The notes: generated from the letters alone by a model not told the origin. Positions 7,658 through 16,619 are shown, numbered from the stretch's first letter. The stretch: DNA of 40,366 bases from Azospirillum rugosum (GCF_017876155.1 NZ_JAGINP010000039.1:1-40366); one strand, 5' to 3'. A program made the numbers and translations.

Positions 7658-8086
7658 ATGTGGTTTCATGACTCGGCTTTGATCCCGATTTCCTGGTCTG
7701 CGGCCTTTGAGGTGGGGGTGCCGGACCTTGACGTCGAGCATCGCGTGCTCGTCACCCTGTACAACGACTTCGTGTTGGCAACCAACCGGCGCGTGTCACT
7801 CACGTTGCGATGGGAGATCTTGGACTCCATACGGGCCTGTGCCGCGCTGCACATCCAGCATGAAAAGCGTCTGCTGTGCAGGCTTCCGCTTCCGGGCGCA
7901 ATCGATCAGCCCCGCGTTCACCGGCTGCTTCTCGACGATCTGCCTCGTCCGGGCGCGGGCGACACTGACCTCCTGCCCAGAGCCGAGGCCGACCGTGCCC
8001 TCCGGAACGCCGCCCATATCCTGCGCCGGCGGCTGCTCGCTCACTTCCAAGACGACTTGGCGCTGTTCGCCGCCCGGCCATCGTGA
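7658..8086 (+). CDS. Hemerythrin-like protein
   Basis: Predicted four-helix non-heme di-iron oxygen-binding protein of 142 aa. It begins with the bacteriohemerythrin signature ISWSAAFEVGVPDLDVEHR. Candidate iron ligands follow in HIQHEKRLL, VHRLLLDDL and HILRRRLLAHFQDD. The canonical HxxxHFxxEE helix is altered (HIQHEKRLLCRL), so oxygen binding is not assured. GGAGG at 7645-7649 points to the ATG at 7658; an upstream in-frame GTG at 7640 lacks a Shine-Dalgarno. A second hemerythrin is encoded at 30091. Confidence 0.75.
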   Translation: MWFHDSALIPISWSAAFEVGVPDLDVEHRVLVTLYNDFVLATNRRVSLTLRWEILDSIRACAALHIQHEKRLLCRLPLPGAIDQPRVHRLLLDDLPRPGAGDTDLLPRAEADRALRNAAHILRRRLLAHFQDDLALFAARPS

Positions 8087-8403
8087 AGGCGGTCATTGAG
8101 GTTTCAAGCGGCGCGCCAGCAAAAGTTCCTGTGCTCCTGTTCAGCATGCTGCCTGCGACCAATGAGAGCCGACCCCCGTTGATGTGCTCGCCCCCCGCCT
8201 TGCCCTACAGCTCGAGGGGTGAGCGGATCACGCGCAGTGAGGCAAGGCAAAGCCAGCCGAACCGGAGGCCGCGGACAAGCGACGCCGCCACAGACTTGGA
8301 CTCAGCGGTGGTCAAAGCTCTCCCCTTTTCCATTGCGACCGGGCCACCCCGACCAACCCGGTCATCCGCCCGCAGGCGCGGAATCCGGGTGATCTCCACA
8401 CAC
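8087..8403. other. Gap between hemerythrin and AraC genes
   Basis: 317 bases. The only candidate is a minus-strand ORF of about 43 codons (8205 to about 8333) reading TTAESKSVAASLVRGLRFGW. It lacks a Shine-Dalgarno and could be the decayed tail of another gene. No terminator or repeat was seen. Confidence 0.3.
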
Positions 8404-9312
8404 TCACCGTTGACCAGCCGCCCGCCTCCCGCTCCGGACCGCACCAGAGCGGGATGCTCGAAGGAGGAAAGCCAAGCGTTCCGGAGACCCCAGTCCACTG
8501 CGAACCGCCGCCTCCTGGGGCGGTTCCCCCTGGTCCAGCAGCGCCTTGGCGTTGGCCAGCCGGCGCTCAAAAATGTACTGCGCGGGGGTGATGCCGAGGG
8601 CCTCCCGCCATCCTTGATGCACCCGTTCGACGGGCAGGTCGAGTGCCGCCGCGAGCACAAGCGCGTCGAGATCGGCCTCGGCAAGGTGAGCCTCAACGAA
8701 CGCGACCGCCCGCCGCAAATCGGCCGGGCTGAGCCCGCGCTCCGGCACCGGCAGCGGGCCGAAGGCGGCCCGAGCTGCGTGCAGCACCAGGAGCGTCGCA
8801 CAGGCCTCCAGCGCGGTCGCCGATGGCGGGACTCCGAGCAACCCCTCGGCGGCAACCTCGCCGATTGCTCGCGCCGCCGGGTCAACGTGTCCCAGAAGCG
8901 GTGGTCCCGGACGGGCGGCGACGCCCGCTTCTTCCAAGAGCACGGCGTCGAAGCGGTGCGGATCCAAGGCGACTGCCACGTAGGGAGCACCTGCCCGCGC
9001 GGTCAGACGGACGCGGGTGCCCGCTGGGTAGAAGCAGAGGCCGCCACGCGGAATGAGCACCGATTGGAAGGCGCCGCTCCCGACGGCGATGTCGCAGGCC
9101 GCATCTGCGAGGTTAACGGAGACGACGTGCTGGCGCAGTTCAAAATGGGTCTCCACCTCGGCGGCCGGCGCGGCAGTGATCGTCATGCCATCCAAACCAA
9201 CGGTGCTCCCCCGGGCCGGCATCGTCCGCAAGGGCGGCCCGTCATGCGGGACGCGCCATCGTGGGCGGCTATCATGGTCCCGGCCTGGGCCGACGGCCTT
9301 TTCCTTCATCAT
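8404..9312 (-). CDS. AraC-family regulator, second of an overlapping pair
   Basis: 302 aa. The N-terminal half is a cupin-like effector region (FYPAGTRVRLTA). The C-terminal ~100 aa form a double helix-turn-helix: LRRAVAFVEAHL, then WREALGITPAQYIFERRLAN, then a less typical second motif (RSGLGSPERLAFLL). The usual FxxxFRRxxGxTP end of the second helix is poorly conserved, so DNA binding may be altered. Its start ATGA overlaps the stop of the upstream AraC gene, so the two are translationally coupled. Effector and targets unknown. Confidence 0.8.
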   Translation of the reverse strand: MMKEKAVGPGRDHDSRPRWRVPHDGPPLRTMPARGSTVGLDGMTITAAPAAEVETHFELRQHVVSVNLADAACDIAVGSGAFQSVLIPRGGLCFYPAGTRVRLTARAGAPYVAVALDPHRFDAVLLEEAGVAARPGPPLLGHVDPAARAIGEVAAEGLLGVPPSATALEACATLLVLHAARAAFGPLPVPERGLSPADLRRAVAFVEAHLAEADLDALVLAAALDLPVERVHQGWREALGITPAQYIFERRLANAKALLDQGEPPQEAAVRSGLGSPERLAFLLRASRSGAVRSGRRAAGQR

Positions 9313-10298
9313 GATTTCTCCGCGCGCAGGCTACGGGGCGAGATGCCCAGACGGTTGCGGAAGACGGTCGCCATATGGCTGCCGCTGGCGAAACCGCACA
9401 GGCCGGCAATGTCCACTGCAGGCATCGCTGTGGTCGCCAACAGATGACGCGCCCGCTCGAGCCGGCGCTCCATGACATACCGGTGCGGCGGTTTGCCCAT
9501 ATCCTTGCGGAAGCCGCGGGCGAAGTGGTAGGGGCTGAGCCCGGCCACGCCGGCCAGCTCGGACAAGGTGAGATCCGCGCTGAGGTTGCTCTCGATGTAG
9601 TCCAGGGTCCGGCGCAGCGCGGACGGCGACAGGCTGAGACGTGGCGGAACCGTGACAGGCATCCCCGACCAGGCATCCCGCAGAACCTCGGCCGCGATCA
9701 GGGTCAGCAGCGACTCCAGGTACAGACGCCCCGGGCCCCCCCCGGTCTCGAGGCAGGTCTGCAGCAGCGGCTGCAGGCGCGTAAGATTGGCCATAGGGTG
9801 GCCGCACACCGGGATCAGCAGGCCGGAACGCCCTTCGAACAGGTCGGCCTGCAGCAGGTTCAGCCGCGCCGGTTCGATCCCGACGAGAATGTATGGGCTG
9901 ACCTCAGGAAAGACGCCGCGGAAGTCCGTACCCGGAGGACAGAAGTTGGCCATACCCGCGCCGCACTGATCGACGCCCATTCGGTCGGAGTTGATAGCAA
10001 CGTCGCCACGCAAAGGGCCCAGCGGCAGCCCGATGGTTGCCCACCGGACATCCCCTTCGGTCCGGAACGGCTGGGGATGCACGAGGTCGACGCGGAAGCC
10101 CGGTGTGGTCCAGATGGCACGCCGGACCGAATCGGCGAGTTCCGGCCGCAAAATCTCCACCTTGAGAATCGGCGCGAGGGGGACAGAGCTCGCTGCGCCG
10201 CTCGTCGGCGGGTCCGCTGCTCCCCGCTCCGCGCCGTCGTTGGCCACCACGAGCGCTCCCCTCCGCGCGACACGCGCCGGCTGCCGCCATTCCGCCAC
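9309..10298 (-). CDS. AraC-family transcriptional regulator, first of an overlapping pair
   Basis: Up to 329 aa. The N-terminal effector domain has no recognised ligand. The C-terminal AraC domain is well conserved: LRRTLDYIESNLSADLTL, then HFARGFRKDMGKPPHRYV, then GFASGSHMATVFRNRLGISP. The longest frame starts with a GTG at 10298 without a good Shine-Dalgarno. A GTG at 10250 is preceded by AGGGGAG at 5-base spacing and is the likelier start (313 aa). The stop overlaps the next AraC gene by four bases. Confidence 0.85.
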   Translation of the reverse strand: MAEWRQPARVARRGALVVANDGAERGAADPPTSGAASSVPLAPILKVEILRPELADSVRRAIWTTPGFRVDLVHPQPFRTEGDVRWATIGLPLGPLRGDVAINSDRMGVDQCGAGMANFCPPGTDFRGVFPEVSPYILVGIEPARLNLLQADLFEGRSGLLIPVCGHPMANLTRLQPLLQTCLETGGGPGRLYLESLLTLIAAEVLRDAWSGMPVTVPPRLSLSPSALRRTLDYIESNLSADLTLSELAGVAGLSPYHFARGFRKDMGKPPHRYVMERRLERARHLLATTAMPAVDIAGLCGFASGSHMATVFRNRLGISPRSLRAEKS

Positions 10299-10526
10299 CC
10301 TGCCCGATCTGGGTTGCCCTGCGTGGGGGCGCCCAACCTTTTGATGAGCATTGTCTTATATCTGAGCAACGCCGGGCACGGATCAAGTCGCCAATGTCTG
10401 ATGGGAAGCGGTCTCTGTCATCGCCTTGCGCCGGTGTGAGAAGCGGTTTTCACAGTTTTGCGCTGAACGGGAGATCACATACGCCAAGCCGGGGACGCCG
10501 TCACAGCAAGCGCGGACGAAGCTCAG

Positions 10527-10559
10527 AAAAAGCAGGGCCGCACCGGTGTGGTGCGGCCC
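10527..10559 (-). terminator. Minus-strand intrinsic terminator or 5' hairpin
   Basis: GGGCCGCACC (10535-10544) pairs perfectly with 10550-10559 around a GGTGT loop. Read on the minus strand it is followed by GCTTTTT, the form of an intrinsic terminator. On the plus strand it sits just ahead of a Shine-Dalgarno and the small ORF at 10579, so it could instead be a 5' leader hairpin. Confidence 0.5.
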
Positions 10560-10578
10560 AGTCCGAGGAGGAACGCCC

Positions 10579-10680
10579 ATGGGAGGTGCGCCCCGTCACC
10601 CGGTAACGGGAGAATTCAAGCTGCGGGGGAACAGCTTGCGGGTGACAGGGCGGATCTTGGGAGACGTCGTGCTCCGCTGA
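10579..10680 (+). CDS. Small ORF with strong Shine-Dalgarno (33 aa)
   Basis: AGGAGG at 10566-10571 precedes the ATG by 7 bases. The product reads MGGAPRHPVTGEFKLRGNSL and ends RVTGRILGDVVLR, a basic peptide. It has no recognised family. The good ribosome site and the hairpin directly upstream are the only support. Confidence 0.35.
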   Translation: MGGAPRHPVTGEFKLRGNSLRVTGRILGDVVLR

Positions 10681-11020
10681 TCGGTCCTCTTAACGCTGAA
10701 GGAGAGCAGGCGTTGCAACGCTCCTTCCCATGACGATACCCCCTCGCGTGATTCCGCAAGCCCGTGACAGTGCCCTCCCCTGGGCGCAACCTTCTGCAAG
10801 GTGCCCCCATCATCGGCTGCCGGCGCCACCAACCTCCTCAACGGCCATGACGCGCCCCCTCGACACGCGCAGCGCGCCCAGGTAGCAGCGCCGCCAAATC
10901 ACCGGTCGTGAAGTATCGGAAGTGCAGCGCTTATGCAGATTTTGCCGTTCCGCATAACCATATAGTCGCCAGTCCTAGTACGGAAGCGACGGTCGAATCT
11001 TGTGCGCCGCAACATTAAAT
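10681..11020. other. Non-coding stretch
   Basis: About 340 bases without a convincing gene on either strand. AT-rich patches near 10960-11020 (CATATAGTCG, TTAAATTATG) could provide promoter elements for the small RNA candidate that follows. Confidence 0.35.
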
Positions 11021-11026
11021 TATGCT

Positions 11027-11103
11027 GGTCGCTTGGCGACAGCGCTTTTTGGGCGTTTTCCTCCCTGACTTTGGCCGCTAGGGGGTGCCCCTAGCGGCTT
11101 TTT
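11027..11103 (+). ncRNA. Candidate small RNA with anti-Shine-Dalgarno linker
   Basis: A 5' mini-hairpin (GTCGC-TTG-GCGAC, 11028-11040) is followed by an unpaired U-rich linker containing TTTTCCTCCCT and then a strong intrinsic terminator (11074-11103). No ORF precedes this terminator on the plus strand for over 370 bases. Possible promoter elements are TTGTGC (11000-11005) and TATGCT (11021-11026), with a short 15-base spacer. The layout is that of an Hfq-type trans-acting sRNA able to block ribosome sites. The 5' end is inferred. Confidence 0.45.
11074..11103 (+). terminator. Strong intrinsic terminator
   Basis: GCCGCTAGGGG (11074-11084), loop GTG, CCCCTAGCGGC (11088-11098), then TTTTT. A perfect 11-bp stem with a U-tract. 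Confidence 0.9.
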
Positions 11104-11151
11104 CTTCAGAGTGCGCCGGGCGTACGAGCAGCGGCCTTCGCCGCTGCAAAT

Positions 11152-12549
11152 TCAGGAGCCGGACACTGCAGACGCTGCCGATGTCGGCAGGCAGATGCGG
11201 CAGACGAGCCCCGTTTCTTGCCACTCCAAGTCCACACGTCCCCCGTGCCGTTCGGCGATCATGCGTAGGAGCCGGGAGCCGAACCCCTGACGGTCGGGCT
11301 GCTGCACGGACGGCCCATCCTCCTCCCGCCATTCCAGGCACATTTCCGGCCGGCCGGTCCATTCCTCGACACATGCCGTGAGCCGCACCCGTCCCCCGTG
11401 CTCGGACAGGGCGCCGTACTTGGTCGCGTTCGTCGCCAGTTCGTGAAGGGCCAGCGCCAAGTCGGACGCAGCGTCTGCGGAAACGGTTTCCACCCCAAGC
11501 TGGATGCTCAGCCGAGCGCCATCGCTGCCAACGAAGGGGGCAAGCGCCACATGCGCCAACTCCGGGAGGGAGACCGCATCACCCGCGGGGCAGCGCACCA
11601 AAAGGTCCTGGGCGACCGCCAGCGCCCGAATGCGCTCACCGAAACGGTCCAGGTAATCCGGTAGGGAAGTCGCGCCGCGCGCCGTCTGGCTGGCCAGCGC
11701 CTTGATCATGGCAAATGTGTTCTTGAGCCGGTGCTGAAGCTCGTGCGTGAGCAGCCGTTCGCGCGCCTCCAGCCGCTTTTGCTCCGTGATCTCACGGACG
11801 ATGGCGCCGACGGCGATAACCTCTCCGTGTGCCCCCCGCAACGGGTAGTAGTCCTCCACCCAGGTCCGCACGACTCCGGGCAGCTTCCGCGTCGTCCCGC
11901 TCAACTCGATCCCCAGGATTGGCTCGCCCGTCTCGAAGACTCCGCGGAACAGGGGCTCTGCCAACTCGCGCAGATCCGGGACGATCTCCCAAGCGCAGCG
12001 GCCCACATGCTCCTCCCGCGGCGCGCCGTTGATGTCCGCCAACATCTCGTTCACACGCAGGAAACGAAGGTCCTGGTCAAACAGCCCCAAGCCGATAGGC
12101 GCGGCATCGTAGAGCGCTTCCACCTCCGCTAGCCTGGCGCGGGCGCGTTCCTCACTTCGTCGGAGCGCGGCTTCCGCGTCGCGGCGCGCGGTGACGTCCT
12201 GCACCTGGATGAGGCAGCACGGAGCGCCCTCACCCCCGACACGGCTGACCAGGACGTTGTGGAGAAGCGCTCTGCCGTCGGCACAGTGCAGCGGCAGCAC
12301 TTGGCCGTGGAGCGTGTCAGAGAGCATGCTGGAAGCGCCGCTTCCGAGCGCCTCCCCAATGGCGCCGCCGAGGGCTGAGCCGGTGATCGACGGGAAGACC
12401 GCCCCGATGGCTTGGCCGACGGCCGCGTGGACCGGCACCCCTGCCGCGCGCGCCATCCAGGCATTCCATTGCCGGACGCGCCAACCGTTGTCCAGAAGGA
12501 CCACGCCCACGTCCAGCGCGTCCAGAATGCCAGCAGCAGCGGTTGTCAC
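11152..12549 (-). CDS. HWE-family sensor histidine kinase with PAS domains
   Basis: Cytosolic sensor kinase. It has a PAS-like domain (VGVVLLDNGWRVRQWNAW), a short coiled linker, a second PAS domain (IGLGLFDQDLRFLRVNEM), then the HWE kinase core. Phosphoacceptor His273 lies in HELQHRLKNTFAMIKALA, and the ATPase motif is ALHELATNATKYGALS, with the family WxE in LEWREEDGP. The open frame extends to 13185 into the debranching-enzyme gene, so the start is uncertain. A GTG at 12549 (465 aa, GGGG upstream) is chosen, and a TTG at 12636 is possible. It lies downstream of the debranching-enzyme gene on the same strand. Confidence 0.85.
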   Translation of the reverse strand: MTTAAAGILDALDVGVVLLDNGWRVRQWNAWMARAAGVPVHAAVGQAIGAVFPSITGSALGGAIGEALGSGASSMLSDTLHGQVLPLHCADGRALLHNVLVSRVGGEGAPCCLIQVQDVTARRDAEAALRRSEERARARLAEVEALYDAAPIGLGLFDQDLRFLRVNEMLADINGAPREEHVGRCAWEIVPDLRELAEPLFRGVFETGEPILGIELSGTTRKLPGVVRTWVEDYYPLRGAHGEVIAVGAIVREITEQKRLEARERLLTHELQHRLKNTFAMIKALASQTARGATSLPDYLDRFGERIRALAVAQDLLVRCPAGDAVSLPELAHVALAPFVGSDGARLSIQLGVETVSADAASDLALALHELATNATKYGALSEHGGRVRLTACVEEWTGRPEMCLEWREEDGPSVQQPDRQGFGSRLLRMIAERHGGRVDLEWQETGLVCRICLPTSAASAVSGS

Positions 12550-12746
12550 GTCCAAGGCCCCATGCCGGTCGATCCCACGGCTCTGCGAAGCTGCCGCTTC
12601 TTGTATCCGGGATGGGACAGTCTGGATACCTACCAATTTGGACAGGGCCGGGTGCCCAGACGCTTCAGGTCGATGCTCACTCCAGGCTGCCACAAGACCT
12701 GGCCCCGCGGCGCACGGACCTTCTCCAGACTCCGTTCCAAATCCGC

Positions 12747-14954
12747 TCAACTGACCGTCACTACGCTGACCTCTCCGTGCCGGTTGAGCGGACTGACGAC
12801 CACTTCGTCGCCATGGCGGCGGATGAGGAGGTCGATCCGCGCGCCCCCCAGTGTCACCCCGCGCAACGTGACCTCGCTCAGGAAGCCGGGCAGCCGCGGG
12901 CGCTCGAAGTGGATCCGCCGTCCTGCCGGGTCGAAGCTCAGCCCAAGCGACGCCTGGAGAAGCGACAGCGGAGTCGCCGCCGCCCAGGCCTGCGGCGCGC
13001 AGGCGACGGGGTACAGCGTCGGCCCGGTGCCCCGCCGGCGTGGGAAGCCGCAGAACAGCTCCGGCAGCCGCCGCAGGTCCATGTGGGTGGATGCGGCGAA
13101 CAGCCCGTCGAAGATCCGCGTCACCGCGCCCTGGTGCCCATACCGGGAGAAGCCCAGTGCGATCAGGGCGTTGTCGTGTGGCCACACCGAACCGTTGTGG
13201 TAGGACATCGGGTTATAGCGCGCCTCGGTGTTCGGGACGGTGCGGATGCCCCAGCCCGAGAAGGACGTGGTGTCCATCAGCTGCCCCACGACCTGGGACG
13301 CCCGCTCCGGCGCGGCGATCCCGGTGAACAGGGTGAGTCCGGCGTTCGATGAACGCACCCGGCACGGCCGCTTCCGACCATCGAGCGCGAGCGCGTAGGT
13401 GCCCAGTTCCTCGCACCAATACACCTCTTCGAAACGGGAGCGCAGGCGCCCGGCTTCACCGTCGAGCCGTGCTGCCACGGCCGCAAGCCCGAGCCGCCGG
13501 GCCATGGCCGCAGCTCCGGTCTTCGCCGCGTACACGTAGCCTTGTACCTCGCACAGCGCGATGGGGCCGTCCGCCAGCCGTCCGTCGGCATGGAAGACCG
13601 AGTCGTGACTGTCCTTCCATCCCTGGTTGGCCAGCCCGCCCTCCGTTCGGCGCCCGTACTCGACGAAGCCGTCCCCGTCGCGGTCGCCGTAGCGGTCGAT
13701 CCAGCCGAGGGCCGCCTCCACGTGCGGCCACAGCCGGCGGATGGTGTCGAGGTCGCCGGTGCGTTCCAGGTAGGCCGCCGCCAGCATCACGAACAGCGGC
13801 GTCGAGTCCACACTCCCGTAATAGCGGCGGAATGGCACCTCGCCGAGCTCGGCCATCTCGCCGGCCCGAACCTCGTGCAGGATCTTGCCCGGTTCGGCGT
13901 CGGCGGAAGCATCCTCGTCGGTGGCCTGGTTCTCCGCGAGGTAGCACAGGACGCCGCGCGCCACCGCGGGGTCCATCCAGAGCATCTGATACGCCGTGAT
14001 GATGGCATCACGGCCGAAGGCGGTGCTGAACCACGGAATGCCGGCGTACGGATAGGGGCCGCCGTCCTTGTCGGTCATGAGCATGTAGAGGTCGGCGACC
14101 GAGCGGCGCAGCGCCTCGTCGAAAATTTCGTTGGAGGTGGCCACCGCCGCGGCGCGCGACGAGGACTGGCGCAACGCCCGGCGCGCCGCGCGGATGGATA
14201 GCATGAACGATGGCCGCGCCGGACGGTCCGGCACCTCGTCCGTACAGCCTGCGTCGAGGCAAAGGACGCACCGGGCCCGCGGCGCCAGATCGAGGTCGAA
14301 GATCGCCGTGTCGGCGGACAGCGCCTTCGGCACCGGATCGAAGCGTAGCCGTGTCGTCCGCCGCCGTCCGTCCAGGCCGGTGTAGGCGAACAGCACCTGG
14401 TCGGCGCCGACGTCCGGCGCGTGCCGCTGGCCGTAACACGGCCGGGTCGCCCCGCGCACCTCGAAGAGGTCCGCGAAGTCGGCCGCAAAGTGGAGTTCGA
14501 GGCGCAGCCGCCGCGGTTCGGTGGAAAAGTTGCGGACAGCGAGCCGCTCATGGCAGCGGCCGTTCCACAGGAATTTCGAGCGACGGATGTGAATGAGGTC
14601 GCGCTCGATCACCAGGCGGCCGCCCTCGAACAAATCCGGGTTCGTGAGGTCGCAGGTGAGCCCGGCGTTGTCCTCCCTCAGCGTCGAACTGAGCAGCATC
14701 GGCCGCGCGCCGTTGACGCGCAGGTCGAGGTGCGAGAGGTGGCGCGTGTCGGTGTGGAACAGGCCCTCCGGACTGCCGGGACCGGACAGGATATCGCCGT
14801 TGTGGTCGAAGACGGCGAAGGTGTCGCCGTGCTTGAGCGTCCGCGGCCGGCGCTCTTGGAACGACGCCGTGGCGGGAATGTAGAACTGCGGGATGCCCAC
14901 GCCCACGGCGTCGGGGCGTGGGCTGGAAAGGGGAAGTGCGTTACCGTCCTGCAT
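12747..14954 (-). CDS. Glycogen debranching-type amylo-alpha-1,6-glucosidase
   Basis: 735 aa. The N-terminal GDE-type beta domain (about 35-240; FAVFDHNGDILSGPGSPEGL, FHTDTRHLSHL) is followed by an (alpha/alpha)6 catalytic domain with GIPWFSTAFGRDAIITAYQM and YHNGSVWPHDNALIALG. It probably removes alpha-1,6 branches from glycogen or a related glucan. GGAGGCTCC immediately precedes the ATG. It follows the GT4 gene by 57 bases, so the two are likely cotranscribed and act on the same stress or storage glycan. The exact substrate is not shown by the sequence. Confidence 0.9.
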   Translation of the reverse strand: MQDGNALPLSSPRPDAVGVGIPQFYIPATASFQERRPRTLKHGDTFAVFDHNGDILSGPGSPEGLFHTDTRHLSHLDLRVNGARPMLLSSTLREDNAGLTCDLTNPDLFEGGRLVIERDLIHIRRSKFLWNGRCHERLAVRNFSTEPRRLRLELHFAADFADLFEVRGATRPCYGQRHAPDVGADQVLFAYTGLDGRRRTTRLRFDPVPKALSADTAIFDLDLAPRARCVLCLDAGCTDEVPDRPARPSFMLSIRAARRALRQSSSRAAAVATSNEIFDEALRRSVADLYMLMTDKDGGPYPYAGIPWFSTAFGRDAIITAYQMLWMDPAVARGVLCYLAENQATDEDASADAEPGKILHEVRAGEMAELGEVPFRRYYGSVDSTPLFVMLAAAYLERTGDLDTIRRLWPHVEAALGWIDRYGDRDGDGFVEYGRRTEGGLANQGWKDSHDSVFHADGRLADGPIALCEVQGYVYAAKTGAAAMARRLGLAAVAARLDGEAGRLRSRFEEVYWCEELGTYALALDGRKRPCRVRSSNAGLTLFTGIAAPERASQVVGQLMDTTSFSGWGIRTVPNTEARYNPMSYHNGSVWPHDNALIALGFSRYGHQGAVTRIFDGLFAASTHMDLRRLPELFCGFPRRRGTGPTLYPVACAPQAWAAATPLSLLQASLGLSFDPAGRRIHFERPRLPGFLSEVTLRGVTLGGARIDLLIRRHGDEVVVSPLNRHGEVSVVTVS

Positions 14955-15011
14955 GGAGCCTCCGTCGGTTCCGCGGGTGCGGGCCGGAGGCCGGCACCCG
15001 CCGTACCAGGG

Positions 15012-16106
15012 TCAGGCGACGTCCTGCAGCTCGACCGCACGGGCGCCGTTGGGACGCGGCGGCAGCGGCACCACGCGGTGGTCGCCCAGGCTGCGGTAGA
15101 TCTCCAGGTAGTCGCGCGCCATCCGCTCCGCGGTGAAGCGGCGCTCGAACTGGAGGCGCACGCCAGCGCGGTCCAGGTCGTCAAGATGATCGAGCGCGTC
15201 GACCGCTTCGTCCACGTCGTCAACGATGAATCCGCTGACGCCGTGGTCGATCACCTCGGGCACCGATCCGCACCGGAAGGCGATGACGGGGGTGCCGCAG
15301 GCCATCGCCTCGATCATCACGAGACCGAACGGCTCCGGCCAGTCGATCGGGAACAGGAGAGCCGAGGCGTTGCCGAGGAATTGCGCCTTCTGCCGCTCGT
15401 TGATCTCGCCGATGAACTCGACGTTCGGCGTGTTGCGGATCATGGGTTCGACGACGGTGTCCCAGTAGCGCTGGTCCGCCTTGTCCACCTTTGCCGCCAT
15501 CTTCAGCGGTAGCCCGGTGCGCCGGGCGATCTCGATGGCCCGGTCCGGACGCTTTTCCGGCGAGATCCGGCCGAGGAAGGCGAGATACCCGCCGTCGGGC
15601 TTGGCGGTGAAGGGCAACAGGGCGTCCGGCAGCCCGTGGTGAACGGTCCCGGCCCAGTTGACCGGCGGCATCGGGCGGCGTTGCGAGTCGGAAATGGAGA
15701 CCAGCGGCATGTCGGGGAACATGCGGTAGAGCGGCTGCAGATCCGGCAGGTCGAGCCGGCCGTGCAGCGTGGTCACCACGCGATCCGACAGACCGCGGAA
15801 CAGCGGGAAATGCACGTGGTCGATGTGGAAATGCAGAACGTCGAAGTCGTTCGCCTGCTGCCGGACGCGCTCCAGCATCATCGTCAGATAAGGCAGCGGG
15901 TCCTCAACGCGCCGGTTCAGGCGCAGCGCGGTGTCGCAGCAGGGCACGAGCTTGGCGGAGGTAAGGGAATCCCCACTGGCGAATAGGGTGACGTCGTGCC
16001 CTTGGCGGACCAGTTCGTCGGTAAGATAGGAGACGATGCGCTCGGTCCCCCCATAGAAGCGGGGCGGAACGCTTTCGATCAACGGCGCGATCTGTGCGAT
16101 CTTCAT
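15012..16106 (-). CDS. Glycosyltransferase family 4
   Basis: 364-aa GT-B glycosyltransferase. The N-terminal glycine-rich motif is PPRFYGGTERIVSYLTDELV. The C-terminal nucleotide-sugar site reads GRISPEKRPDRAIEIARRTG and then PIDWPEPFGLVMIEAMACGT, containing the GT4 EPFGLVMIEA signature. GAGGAG 8 bases upstream supports the ATG at 16106; a GTG at 16115 overlaps the Shine-Dalgarno region. First gene of a presumed operon with the debranching enzyme. Donor and acceptor sugars unknown. Confidence 0.9.
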   Translation of the reverse strand: MKIAQIAPLIESVPPRFYGGTERIVSYLTDELVRQGHDVTLFASGDSLTSAKLVPCCDTALRLNRRVEDPLPYLTMMLERVRQQANDFDVLHFHIDHVHFPLFRGLSDRVVTTLHGRLDLPDLQPLYRMFPDMPLVSISDSQRRPMPPVNWAGTVHHGLPDALLPFTAKPDGGYLAFLGRISPEKRPDRAIEIARRTGLPLKMAAKVDKADQRYWDTVVEPMIRNTPNVEFIGEINERQKAQFLGNASALLFPIDWPEPFGLVMIEAMACGTPVIAFRCGSVPEVIDHGVSGFIVDDVDEAVDALDHLDDLDRAGVRLQFERRFTAERMARDYLEIYRSLGDHRVVPLPPRPNGARAVELQDVA

Positions 16107-16280
16107 CAGCAACACTCCTCAACGAAGCAAGCATCGGCAATGAAGACGGGCCCCAGTGGTGCCACGGCGAGCACCCTAAGGCCGGGCGACGCAGAGATAG
16201 GCGCTTGCCGCGGGAAAACAAGAGCGTTTTGTGAACGGAATTGCTTGCGGGGCGGTGCTCCGAAACAACGCATCCAGCCC

Positions 16281-16305
16281 GGAACCAGCCCGCGGCGGTA
16301 CCGTT
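16281..16305 (+). promoter_or_regulatory. Possible EcfG (general stress) promoter
   Basis: GGAAC (16281-16285), 16-base spacer, CGTT (16302-16305) exactly fit the alphaproteobacterial EcfG consensus. It faces the small stress-like genes starting at 16560, about 250 bases downstream. One chance match is expected in a window of this size, so support is modest. Confidence 0.35.
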
Positions 16306-16559
16306 GAATACACTTATTGCCTGCATCCTTCCGGGCAGCCGACGCATCTTCGTGTTGCCGGCGTCGCCAGCCTCAATCCGGGATCCTTATTGCAGCTTTC
16401 GCAAGCAAGGTGCTTGGCAACTTGACGCGCAGCGCGCTTAACTTACATCGGATCTGACGGACGCTCCTTGCCGAGGTCCGCCGGTGCGTTGATGTGGCGC
16501 GCGCCCGACCGGAACGGTGGGCGTGATGCTCGCACGGGTCTCGCTCTTCGGAGGATACC

Positions 16560-16619
16560 ATGCGCAATGGCTTTTCCTTTTGGTTCGGCGCCTTCCGGTC
16601 AACGGAGGTGCCGTCATGA
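16560..16619 (+). CDS. 19-codon leader ORF overlapping the next gene
   Basis: GGAGG at 16550-16554, 5 bases before the ATG, starts the peptide MRNGFSFWFGAFRSTEVPS. Its TGA overlaps the next ATG (ATGA at 16616-16619). The aromatic-rich peptide and the overlap suggest a leader that couples translation of the downstream gene. Confidence 0.4.
   Translation: MRNGFSFWFGAFRSTEVPS

Noticed and set aside
8083..9447. 454-codon plus-strand ORF opposite the AraC genes
   Set aside because: No protein-like features; the minus strand has two AraC domains and an ATGA overlap.
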